The notes below the pieces were generated by a model that searched no databases, was not told where the DNA came from, and saw only the letters and a program-made list of their open reading frames with translations. Shown here one piece after another: positions 1 through 7,622 of a stretch of 49,250 nucleotides of DNA. Location: assembly GCA_003133685.1 (NCBI GenBank), contig PKYQ01000012.1, positions 1-49,250 of the forward strand, given 5' to 3'. Positions within the stretch are counted from its first letter, which is position 1. Every line of letters starts with the position of its first letter. The DNA is from Acidimicrobiaceae bacterium (GTDB taxonomy: Bacteria > Actinomycetota > Acidimicrobiia > Acidimicrobiales > RAAP-2). The position numbers and the translations under genes are program-made.

Positions 1-926
1 TGCAGGCGGTGCACCCCGACGGTGAGGTGGCGGTCGCTCGGGCCGCGGCCAATCGCGGGGTCGCGATGGGACTCAGCTCGTTCGCGAGCCGATCCATCGA
101 AGAGGTCTGCGCGGTGCACTCTCAGGTGCTCTTCCAGATGTACTGGTCGGGGGACCGCGACACGATGCTCGCGCGCTTGGCGCGGGCGCGTGACGCCGGT
201 GCCAAGGGGATCATCCTCACCCTCGACTGGTCCTTCGCGAACGGACGCGACTGGGGAAGTCCGTGGATTCCCGACAAGATCGGACTGAAGGCGGTCGTGA
301 AACTCGCGCCAGAGGTGGCGCGGCGACCTCGCTGGTTCTGGTCCTACGCCAAGACCGGTCACATGCCCGGACTGTTGACGCCGAACATGGCCAAGGCCGG
401 TGAGAAGCCCCCGACGTTCTTCGGCGCGTACTACGAATGGATGCAAAGCCCGTTGCCTGATTGGGATGACGTCGCGTGGCTGCGCTCGAACTGGGACGGA
501 CCCTTCATGGTGAAGGGCGTCAGTCGCGTCGACGACGCCAAGCGCGTCGTCGATCTCGGAGCGACGGCACTCTCGGTCTCGAATCACGGGGGCAACAACC
601 TCGACGGTACGCCGGCGCCGATCCGGGCACTGCCGGCCGTCGTCGACGCCGTGGGCGACCAGATCGAAGTCCTGCTCGACGGGGGCGTTCGCCGTGGCAG
701 CGACGTGGTGAAGGCCCTGGCGCTCGGTGCCCACGCCGTGATGATCGGTCGCGCGTACCTGTGGGGTCTCGCGGCCGAAGGTGAGGCCGGAGTGGAGAAC
801 GTGCTGGACGTGGTGCGCGGCGGTATCGACTCGACGCTGCTCGCCCTCGGCAAGTCCGACGTGAGCGAACTCGATCGCAGTGACGTCGTCGCGCCCGATG
901 ACTTCTTTCGAAGGCTGGGCCAGTGA
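1..926 (+). CDS. mftD: Pre-mycofactocin synthase MftD (FMN-dependent alpha-hydroxy-acid dehydrogenase family), 5' partial
   Basis: The gene runs in from the left edge: the reading frame is open to base 3 and the family's conserved QAV-(H/D)-PDGEVAVARAA stretch already lies at the edge, so the GTG at 9 is internal and the N-terminal quarter is missing. The rest matches MftD closely: MGLSSFAS, a GRDWGSP block, SVSNHGGNNLDGTPA (catalytic His/Arg region of the FMN hydroxy-acid oxidases) and LLDGGVRRGSDVVKALALGA (FMN phosphate site). In known systems MftD oxidatively deaminates the MftC/MftE product AHDP to pre-mycofactocin, a redox cofactor precursor. The stop overlaps the following SDR start by 4 bases (GTGA), so the two are co-transcribed. 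The mftABC genes would be expected just upstream, outside the window. Confidence 0.9.
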   Translation, partial: QAVHPDGEVAVARAAANRGVAMGLSSFASRSIEEVCAVHSQVLFQMYWSGDRDTMLARLARARDAGAKGIILTLDWSFANGRDWGSPWIPDKIGLKAVVKLAPEVARRPRWFWSYAKTGHMPGLLTPNMAKAGEKPPTFFGAYYEWMQSPLPDWDDVAWLRSNWDGPFMVKGVSRVDDAKRVVDLGATALSVSNHGGNNLDGTPAPIRALPAVVDAVGDQIEVLLDGGVRRGSDVVKALALGAHAVMIGRAYLWGLAAEGEAGVENVLDVVRGGIDSTLLALGKSDVSELDRSDVVAPDDFFRRLGQ

Positions 927-1708
927 GTCGCGTCGCCATCGTCACCGGCGCGGCGCGCGGCATCGGCGCGGCGACCGTGGACGCGTTGGTGAACGACGGC
1001 TATCGAGTGATCGCGGTTGACCGCTGCCGCGACATTCCCGAGGTCCCGTACGCGCTGGCGACGTCGGCGGACCTCGACGCCGTCGTCGCGAGCCACGGCG
1101 ACTCGGTGCTCGGGCTGGTCGGTGACGTGCGAAGCGCGTCGGACATGCAACTCGCGGTCGAGACCGCGACGCGTCACTTCGGGCGCCTCGACGCGGTCGT
1201 CGCCTGCGCCGGGGTCGTCGCGGGCGGTGTCGCGATCTGGGAGTTGACGGACGCCGCGTGGGACGCGGTCTGGTCGGTGAATGTCCTGGGCACCCGGCGC
1301 TTAATCGACGCGGCCGCTCCGACGTTGATCGCGAACGGCAAGGAGGCGCACGGCCGGGTGGTGGCCGTCGCGTCGGCCGCCGGTCGCACGGGTCTTTACC
1401 ATCTCGCGGCCTATTCGGCGGCGAAGCACGCGGTGGTCGGACTCATCCGTGGCACCGCGATGGACCTCGCGCCCTACGGCGTGACCGCGAACGCGGTCAG
1501 TCCCGGATCGACCCGCACGGGCCTGCTTGACGCGTCCGCCAAGTTCTATGGACTCGCGAGTGCCGAAGTTTTCGCGCAGCAACAACCCATCGGCCGTCTC
1601 ATCGAACCCGTGGAAGTCGCCTCGACGATTACGTGGCTCTGTTCACCGGCCGCCTCAGCCATCACGGGCGCGGACGTCGCGGTCGATGGCGGCATGACCG
1701 TCGGCTGA
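923..1708 (+). CDS. Mycofactocin-coupled SDR family oxidoreductase
   Basis: A 261-residue classical short-chain dehydrogenase. It has the Rossmann motif TGAARGIGAA near residue 8, an NAG-type CAGVV near 100, an active Ser around AVASAAGR, YSAAKHA (Tyr-x-x-x-Lys) and a C-terminal DGG. After the second beta strand (about residues 40-60) there is an insert of roughly 15-20 residues containing PYALATSADLDA. From memory this insert is typical of SDRs that co-occur with mycofactocin and hold NAD non-exchangeably. The 4-base overlap with mftD supports that role. It starts at GTG 923. The substrate, probably an alcohol, cannot be read from the sequence. Confidence 0.88.
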   Translation: MSRVAIVTGAARGIGAATVDALVNDGYRVIAVDRCRDIPEVPYALATSADLDAVVASHGDSVLGLVGDVRSASDMQLAVETATRHFGRLDAVVACAGVVAGGVAIWELTDAAWDAVWSVNVLGTRRLIDAAAPTLIANGKEAHGRVVAVASAAGRTGLYHLAAYSAAKHAVVGLIRGTAMDLAPYGVTANAVSPGSTRTGLLDASAKFYGLASAEVFAQQQPIGRLIEPVEVASTITWLCSPAASAITGADVAVDGGMTVG

Positions 1709-1765
1709 CGCCGGCGTCGCATCTCTCGAACGTCTGTGTTTCCCGGTGGACGTGCCGTCAACGGT

Positions 1766-2773
1766 TCACGTCAGGGAATGGGCCTGGAAGAACGTCCACA
1801 TCAGTGTGTTGGCGTTGACCAGACTCGTCTGCGGGCCGAGCAGTGCAGTGATTGACGACGGCAGCGTCGGTCCGCCCGGCCATTCGTGTCCTTCGCCGAA
1901 GATCTCGTAGAGCTCGACCTCCGCACCGTTGGCGCACGTGTAGTACGTCGTGATTTTGACGCCGTTCCCCGGCCCCGAATGCACAATTGACGCGCAGTGG
2001 TCTTGCGTCGACCAATCCTGAGCCGCCGTCTTGACCGAATAGGTCCAATACTTCTGGCCGTTCCCGGCGAAGGGATCGACCGGATCGGCCGAACCGTGAA
2101 AGGAGATCACCGGCACCGCGCGAGTGGTCGGACAGGGCTTCGGTCGCCGTAGTCCGCTGACGGGTGCGACCGCGGCGAAGAGTGCTGAATCATCACAGGC
2201 GAGTTGGCTGGTCATTCGGGCGCCACCGGAGAAACCTGTGGCGTAGACCTCTTTATGATTCACGCAGTACTTCGACTCCAAGATGGCGACAAGCGACGTC
2301 AGGAACTTCACGTCGTTGGCCGACTTCGGGGGGACCGCTCGACCGCCGATCAGTGGCACGCCGGGAATGTTCCAATCGAAACCGACTCCGTCAGGGATGA
2401 GCGCTTGCGGGTAGGCGACGATAAAACCATCTTCGTTGGCCGTCACGTTCATCTTGGTGAACTTCACTTGACTGGCGGCGGTACTGCCGCTTCCGTGCAG
2501 GTTAAGTACCAACGCGAGGGGAGTGGTGCCGGTTGAACTCTTCGGCACGTGCACGATTACCGTCCGGGTGAAGCCGTTCACTTTGAGCGACAGGGTCGTG
2601 GACTCCGGGGACGCCGCGCTGCAGCCGGTTGGCGTTGCCGCGGCCGCGAGCGTCGGCGACGCGGCGTCGAAGGGGACTGCGCCCAGTGCGACGAGTGCGA
2701 TGCTCGCTGGGATGGCGAAGACGAGGAGTCGCCCGATCGTCTCGCCGAGCGAGCGCTTCGGGGTCTCTGCCAT
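1766..2773 (-). CDS. Secreted alpha/beta-hydrolase, PHB depolymerase / LpqC-type esterase
   Basis: About 335 residues from the ATG at 2773. The open frame extends upstream, but the extension runs into the cobalamin riboswitch region and lacks family similarity. The N terminus has a basic stretch, a hydrophobic segment at about 14-34 and an Ala-rich cleavage region, so it is secreted or membrane-anchored. The hydrolase core shows LNLHGSGS (oxyanion region), the nucleophile elbow GFSGGAR near residue 179, SADPVDPF near 229 (acid) and GEGHEWPGG near 294 (His). Family members hydrolyse polyhydroxyalkanoate, feruloyl or acetyl esters; the true substrate is unknown. It is divergent from the B12-uptake operon. 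Confidence 0.8.
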   Translation of the reverse strand: MAETPKRSLGETIGRLLVFAIPASIALVALGAVPFDAASPTLAAAATPTGCSAASPESTTLSLKVNGFTRTVIVHVPKSSTGTTPLALVLNLHGSGSTAASQVKFTKMNVTANEDGFIVAYPQALIPDGVGFDWNIPGVPLIGGRAVPPKSANDVKFLTSLVAILESKYCVNHKEVYATGFSGGARMTSQLACDDSALFAAVAPVSGLRRPKPCPTTRAVPVISFHGSADPVDPFAGNGQKYWTYSVKTAAQDWSTQDHCASIVHSGPGNGVKITTYYTCANGAEVELYEIFGEGHEWPGGPTLPSSITALLGPQTSLVNANTLMWTFFQAHSLT

Positions 2774-2840
2774 GGCCCCCACGTTAGGTTGAGCCCGCGG
2801 ATTTTCTCGGAGGATCAGTATCGAATGCAGTAGGGTCGAA

Positions 2841-3020
2841 GGTGCCTCGCGGCAGCGAAGTTGGTGAGATTCCAACGCTGTCCCGCAACTGTAAGTGGTC
2901 GTGCATTAGGACCATGTAGCCAGGTCGCCTTCCGCGAGGAGATGTGAAAGACAGCTCTCGAGGTAAGGAGCGGTCGTTCGGATATCCATCCGTCGCCCAA
3001 CCCACTTCGACGGAAAGGAG
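2841..3020 (+). promoter_or_regulatory. Cobalamin (B12) riboswitch upstream of btuF
   Basis: The aptamer core is visible: GGTGAGATTCC (2863-2873), CTGTCCCGCAACTGTAA (2878-2894) and the B12-box-like GTAGCCAGGTCGCC (2916-2929). The core is closed by a perfect 8-bp stem, CCTCGCGG at 2845-2852 with CCGCGAGG at 2932-2939. Downstream, CCGTCG (2990-2995) and CGACGG (3008-3013) can form a hairpin directly before the Shine-Dalgarno AAAGGAG (3014-3020). This suggests translational control of btuF by adenosyl- or other cobalamin, with the operon repressed when B12 is plentiful. The aptamer call is firm; the switching mechanism is inference. Confidence 0.9.
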
Positions 3021-3026
3021 ATATCC

Positions 3027-3944
3027 GTGTTCAAGTCCCTACGGTTGGTTCTCGCGCTCTTCTTGAGTGCGTTGGCCCTTCCCTTCATTGTTTCGAGTAG
3101 CGCCAGCGCCGCGACGAAACCGAGTTGCGTCGTGTCGCTTTCGCCCACGGCCACCGAAACGCTCTACGCCATCGGTGCCGGACCGGAGGTGCAAGCGGTC
3201 GACACCGACTCCGACTACCCGACGACCGGTCTGCCCACGAAGCGCGTCAATGGGCTCAATCCCAGCGTCGAAGCGATCATCGGCATCTGCAAGACCTCGT
3301 CGACCCACCCGTCGACCAAGCCCGACCTGGTCATCATCTCCTATGACGCCAACGACGTCAAGGAGAAGTTGACCGCGCTCGGCGTGAAAGTCGTCGAACA
3401 AGACGCACCGTCGAACGTGGCGGGCGCACTCAGCCAGATCGAACAACTCGGCACACTCACCGGGCACGTGAAGAGTGCCGACAAACTCGCCGCGTCGATC
3501 AAGCAGACCATCCACGCGGATATCGCCTCGGTACCCAAGCACCCGGGCAAATCGCTCACCGCGTACTACGAGCTCTCTACGGACTTCTATTCACTGACCA
3601 GTTCCACGTTCGTCGGATCGTTGTTGAAAGCGCTCGGTGTCGTGAACATCGCTGACCCCAAGAACACGACGGCCGACGCGGGTTACCCGCAATTGAGTGC
3701 CGAGTACCTCGTCAGTGCGAATCCCAAGATGATCTTCCTCGCCGACACGATCGGTGGTAAGGCGTCGGCGTCGTCGGTCGCCAAGCGGCCCGGTTTCTCC
3801 AAGGTCGCAGCGGTCGAAGATCACGAAGTGATCGGACTGAATGACGACATCGCGTCTCGTTGGGGCCCGCGCCTCAGCATCCTCATGAATCAGATCACGG
3901 CCGCGGTGAAGGGCGCGCTGAAGAACCCCAAGCTCTGGAAGTAA
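3027..3944 (+). CDS. btuF: Periplasmic-type cobalamin/metal-chelate binding protein of an ABC importer (BtuF-like)
   Basis: 305 residues from GTG 3027, with AAAGGAG six bases upstream. The N terminus is a clear Sec signal (hydrophobic core at about 6-23, then SSASA-ATK). No lipobox Cys follows, which is unusual for a binding protein in a Gram-positive-type envelope. The mature part has the class III binding-protein architecture: VVSLSPTATETLYAIGAG at the start, a SDYP motif, PDLVI, and the long helix between lobes. The riboswitch in front and the FecCD permease and ATPase behind make cobalamin the likely ligand. Confidence 0.87.
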   Translation: MFKSLRLVLALFLSALALPFIVSSSASAATKPSCVVSLSPTATETLYAIGAGPEVQAVDTDSDYPTTGLPTKRVNGLNPSVEAIIGICKTSSTHPSTKPDLVIISYDANDVKEKLTALGVKVVEQDAPSNVAGALSQIEQLGTLTGHVKSADKLAASIKQTIHADIASVPKHPGKSLTAYYELSTDFYSLTSSTFVGSLLKALGVVNIADPKNTTADAGYPQLSAEYLVSANPKMIFLADTIGGKASASSVAKRPGFSKVAAVEDHEVIGLNDDIASRWGPRLSILMNQITAAVKGALKNPKLWK

Positions 3945-3948
3945 ACCG

Positions 3949-4989
3949 TTGAGTTCCAATCCACCCACGCCACGTCGAGTGGCCTTCGTCGCGGCCGGCA
4001 CGGTCGTGGCGCTCTTCGTCGCGATCGTGTGCGGACTGGTCATCGGTCCGACGTCGGTCCCCACGTGGCGAGTGGTCGGCGACATATTCGCGCACGTGGG
4101 AATCGGTCACAACACGCTCACGCCACTGCAGTCGACCGTCGTCTGGACGCTGCGAGCACCACGAATGGTGATCGGTCTGCTGGCCGGGTCGATGTTGGCG
4201 GTGGCCGGCGGGACCTACCAGGGCGTCTTTCGCAATCCGCTCGCCGATCCGTATCTACTCGGCGTCGCCTCCGGCGCCGGGCTCGGCGCCACATTCGCGA
4301 TCATCGACCTAAGTCACGGCGTCGGTACGCCGACCTGGACGCCACTACTGGCGTTCGTCGGGGCGATGGCGGCGGTCATCGTGACGTGGTTGATCGGCGG
4401 TCGCTCGATTCGATCGAATACGTCGACGTTGATACTCGCCGGTGTGGCGGTGGCGTCACTGCTCACGAGTGCACAGACGTTTCTCCAGCAGCAATCCAGT
4501 GCCGGCTCGATCACGCGGGTCTACATCTGGCTGCTCGGTTCGCTCGCCAGTGCCGGATGGGGCACGGTCTGGCTGGTCTTTCCCTACGTCATTGTCTGCA
4601 TCATCATCTGCGTCGGGGCCGGGAGAGCGCTCGACGTCATGAGCGTGGGCGAAGAAGAATCACGCTCGCTCGGCGTGCCGGTTCGGCGCGTGCGTTTCAT
4701 CGTGATCGCCGCCTCGTCGCTCGGCACGGCGGCCATCGTGTCGGCCGTTGGACTCATCGGCTTCGTCGGTATCATCGTGCCGCACATCGTGCGTCTCCTG
4801 GTGGGGACGTCGTACCGAAGGATCCTGCCGATCTCGGTGATCTTCGGCGCGGCCTTTCTGGTCTTCGCCGATACCATCGCACGTACAGTCATTGCGCCGT
4901 CGGAGTTGCCACTCGGCGTGGTGACCGCACTCATTGGCGCCCCGGTCTTCGTTATCATCCTCAGCCTTCGCCGACCGGTTCCGGTATGA
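3949..4989 (+). CDS. btuC: FecCD-family permease of the cobalamin ABC importer
   Basis: 346 residues from a TTG start at 3949, only 4 bases after the btuF stop. About ten hydrophobic helices are present. Family motifs include LRAPRMVIGLLAGSMLAVAG near residue 65, NPLADPYLLGVASGAG near 95, and the ATPase-coupling segment GLIGFVGIIVPHIVRLLVG near 265. It forms the membrane channel of a type II ABC importer with the adjacent ATPase. Its stop overlaps the ATPase start by 4 bases (ATGA), indicating translational coupling. Confidence 0.9.
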   Translation: MSSNPPTPRRVAFVAAGTVVALFVAIVCGLVIGPTSVPTWRVVGDIFAHVGIGHNTLTPLQSTVVWTLRAPRMVIGLLAGSMLAVAGGTYQGVFRNPLADPYLLGVASGAGLGATFAIIDLSHGVGTPTWTPLLAFVGAMAAVIVTWLIGGRSIRSNTSTLILAGVAVASLLTSAQTFLQQQSSAGSITRVYIWLLGSLASAGWGTVWLVFPYVIVCIIICVGAGRALDVMSVGEEESRSLGVPVRRVRFIVIAASSLGTAAIVSAVGLIGFVGIIVPHIVRLLVGTSYRRILPISVIFGAAFLVFADTIARTVIAPSELPLGVVTALIGAPVFVIILSLRRPVPV

Positions 4990-5780
4990 GTTCGGTCGAG
5001 GTCAATGAGTTAAGCGTTCGCGCCGGCAACAAGACGCTGATCTCGGAGGTGACCTTGGCCTTCGAACCCGGCACCTGGAGCACGATCATTGGACCGAACG
5101 GGGCCGGCAAGACGACGCTGGTCGAGACAATCGCGGGGCTTCGACGCCCGTCGCACGGTGCGGTGTCGATCCTCGGCGAAGCGATCACCGAGATGAACGA
5201 ACGCGAGCGCGCTTTGCGCGTGGCGCTGGTCCCGCAGCATCCGGTCGTGCCGAGCGGAATGAGCGTGTACGACTACGTCGCGCTCGGACGAGTCGCCCAC
5301 CACGGGTTGTTCCACCCCGCGAGCCCGCGCGACCGCGCGGTGGTCGAGTCGGTTTTGGAGCGACTTTCGCTCGTGGAGTTCCGTGGACGCGACGTGGCGA
5401 CGCTTTCGGGCGGCGAGCGCCAGCGGATGGTGCTCGCCCGAGCCCTCACCCAGTCCACGATGGTCGTGGTTTTGGATGAGCCGATTACCGGACTCGACCT
5501 GCGCCACCAGATGAACATGCTTGAGCTGATGAAGAGCGAGGTCCACGAGTGCGGTCTCACGGTCGTGGCGACCTTGCACGATCTCACGTTGGCTGGGCAG
5601 TTCGCTGATCGCCTGGTGTTGCTCGATCGCGGCGAAGTGGTGATCGACGGCCCGGCCGCAGCGGTGATTCGCAGCGACGAGTTGGCGAAGCGCTACGGCA
5701 TGAACTTGCGCGTCGTCGACGTCGACGGCGCCGACGTCGTCGTACCCGTTCGACACGGCGACAACGTGAACGGCGCGTGA
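4986..5780 (+). CDS. btuD: ABC transporter ATPase of the cobalamin importer
   Basis: 264 residues from ATG 4986; the same frame is open further upstream but there it only shadows the permease. Motifs in order: Walker A GPNGAGKTT near residue 36, Q-loop VPQHP near 82, ABC signature LSGGERQR near 140, Walker B VVVLDEP near 160 and the switch His in LHDL near 195. It energises uptake through the preceding permease. It is the last gene under the B12 riboswitch; pyruvate kinase begins about 60 bases later with its own ribosome binding site. Confidence 0.9.
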   Translation: MSSVEVNELSVRAGNKTLISEVTLAFEPGTWSTIIGPNGAGKTTLVETIAGLRRPSHGAVSILGEAITEMNERERALRVALVPQHPVVPSGMSVYDYVALGRVAHHGLFHPASPRDRAVVESVLERLSLVEFRGRDVATLSGGERQRMVLARALTQSTMVVVLDEPITGLDLRHQMNMLELMKSEVHECGLTVVATLHDLTLAGQFADRLVLLDRGEVVIDGPAAAVIRSDELAKRYGMNLRVVDVDGADVVVPVRHGDNVNGA

Positions 5781-5840
5781 AGCATTTCGAGGGGGCTTTT
5801 CCAATCCTTTAGACTTGTGAAAAGTAACGAAGGGAACCAC

Positions 5841-7256
5841 GTGCGACGCACGCGAATCGTAGCCACCATCGGTCCGGCCTCGGAGAGCGACGAGGTACTG
5901 AAGGCACTGGCGGTCGCGGGCGTCGACGTCTTTCGACTTTCCTTCGCCCACGGCGACATTCCTTCGGGAATCGCACGACTTCGTCGACTGAGGGTCCTGG
6001 TGCCCGACCGAGCGATCATGGTGGACATCCCCGGCCCCAAGATTCGCGCCGGTTCCTTCGGGACGACGCCCGTCGTACTCACCGTGGGCGACGCGATCGA
6101 GTTGAGCGAGGGATTCGACGAGACCTCGAACGCCAAGCACATCGTCGTGGAGCGACTCCACGTGTTGGCGCAATTAAGTGAAGGCGACAAGATTCACATC
6201 GGCGACGGGGGAGTCTCGCTGCTCGTCGAACAGACCGGATCCAAGGCCCGGGCTCGCGTCACGTCAGGTGGAACCGTCATGGGCAAGCCCGGACTCTCGC
6301 TGCCGTCGTCGTTGCTGAACGATCGCCTACCGACCGATGACGACCGCGAGCGCCTCGAAGCGTTGCGCACCGAATCCTTTGAGATCCTCGCGGTCTCTTT
6401 CGTGCGTTCGGCCTTCGACGTGGTCTCGGTTCGCACCGCGCTCGCGCGTGACGACGTCATGATGATGGCCAAGATCGAAACCGGTGAGGGCGTGGAGAAC
6501 CTGGACGAGATCATTACGGTCTCGGACGCGATCATGGTCGCGCGCGGGGACCTCGGCGTGCGAATGCCGATCGAAGAGGTTCCGCACCTCCAAAAGGAGA
6601 TCGTTCGACACGGCGTGCGCTACGCCCGACCGGTCGTGGTGGCCACACAAATGCTCGAATCGATGACGCACTCCCAGGTGCCGACGCGCGCCGAAGTGAC
6701 CGACGTCGCCAACGCGGTGCTCGACGGTGCCAGCGCAGTTATGTTGAGCGGCGAGACGGCGATCGGCGACGACCCGGTCGCAACCGTGACGACGATGGAC
6801 CGCATCGTGCGCCGGGCCGAGGAGTATTTCGACTACACCGGATGGGGCGCGGGCTTGGGTGTCCAACAGATCGGCGCCGGGACGCGTTCGACGCGCGTGA
6901 CGGCCGCGATCACCGGCGCCGCGTGGCGTGCGGCGATGGAAGAACAGGCCGTGGCAATCGTGGCCTGCACCCGCTCCGGCATGACCGCTCGCGCGATCTC
7001 ACGTTTTCGACCGCCCATGCCGATCGTCGCCATCACGCCGAGTGACGCGACCGCTCGACAACTGCACTCCTCGTGGGGCGTGCAGGAGATTTACGTCTCA
7101 CCGGCCCAGGACATCGATGAACTATGTGACGTTGCGGTCACTCGACTCAAGCAGTCCGGTACCGCCAAGGCTGGTGACCCGGTCGTGATCATGGCCGGCT
7201 CGGCGTCAGGTGGCGCGCAGGTCACCGACACCGTTCGCATGCTCATCGTTCCGTAG
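5841..7256 (+). CDS. pyk: Pyruvate kinase
   Basis: 471 residues from GTG 5841, preceded by AAGGGA at 5830-5835. An in-frame GTG at 5817 has no comparable site and adds residues not found in the family. Family motifs: RRTRIVATIGPAS at the N terminus, MVDIPGPKIR near 58, MMAKIETGEGVENLDEI (catalytic Lys and metal-binding Glu), VARGDLGV, ATQMLESM, TRAEVTDVANAVLDG and MLSGETA. The RLSFAHG segment replaces the usual RMNFSHG. The C-terminal allosteric domain is complete. It converts PEP and ADP to pyruvate and ATP. Confidence 0.94.
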   Translation: MRRTRIVATIGPASESDEVLKALAVAGVDVFRLSFAHGDIPSGIARLRRLRVLVPDRAIMVDIPGPKIRAGSFGTTPVVLTVGDAIELSEGFDETSNAKHIVVERLHVLAQLSEGDKIHIGDGGVSLLVEQTGSKARARVTSGGTVMGKPGLSLPSSLLNDRLPTDDDRERLEALRTESFEILAVSFVRSAFDVVSVRTALARDDVMMMAKIETGEGVENLDEIITVSDAIMVARGDLGVRMPIEEVPHLQKEIVRHGVRYARPVVVATQMLESMTHSQVPTRAEVTDVANAVLDGASAVMLSGETAIGDDPVATVTTMDRIVRRAEEYFDYTGWGAGLGVQQIGAGTRSTRVTAAITGAAWRAAMEEQAVAIVACTRSGMTARAISRFRPPMPIVAITPSDATARQLHSSWGVQEIYVSPAQDIDELCDVAVTRLKQSGTAKAGDPVVIMAGSASGGAQVTDTVRMLIVP

Positions 7257-7427
7257 GGCGACACATCTTCTTGTAATTTCGTTTAGAAATCCTTCACCGG
7301 GACCGGGTCCCCGGGTGGTGGCGAATATCCCTCAGTGTCGCAAGCACCGCGGCAGACGTTGGACTCCAAGAAACCAACGGAGCCACCGAACGGTTCCACG
7401 AACGTGGGCCGACAAGGAGGACTGGCA

Positions 7428-7622
7428 ATGCACGACATCTCTCGTAGGGGCTTCTTGAAGGTCGTTCGCAACGGAATCGCAGCAGCGGGACTCGTGGCCG
7501 CCGCCCCAACGGCGTTGATCGTCACGGCCGGTGCTGCGGCTCAGTGCGCTGGGGCTTACTGCGCCGGACCGGACCCCAGTACGACACTCATGGTCTGGGC
7601 CACGCCATTCAGGTTGAGGTAG
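7428..7622 (+). CDS. 64-residue Tat-signal microprotein, function unknown
   Basis: It starts at ATG 7428 with an ideal AAGGAGG (7414-7420) upstream. Residues 5-11 are SRRGFLK, a textbook twin-arginine motif, followed by a hydrophobic core and an Ala-rich cleavage region at about residue 38. The mature part is only about 25 residues: two Cys in QCAGAYC, then PDPSTTL and WATPFRLR. The last 67 bases overlap tail-to-tail with the 3' end of the htrA-like gene. It may be a genuine secreted peptide or the stub of a larger Tat substrate cut by a rearrangement. The strong ribosome binding site and perfect signal argue that it is translated; I recognise no family. Confidence 0.6.
   Translation: MHDISRRGFLKVVRNGIAAAGLVAAAPTALIVTAGAAAQCAGAYCAGPDPSTTLMVWATPFRLR

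Noticed and set aside
4029-4985. Upstream extension of the btuD reading frame
   Set aside because: It is out-of-frame shadow of btuC; ABC ATPase similarity starts at ATG 4986.
5010-6173. Long minus-strand frame over btuD/pyk (387 codons)
   Set aside because: Antisense shadow with biased composition and no domain.
7296-7320. GC-rich imperfect hairpin after pyk as an intrinsic terminator
   Set aside because: The pairing is broken and no T-tract follows.
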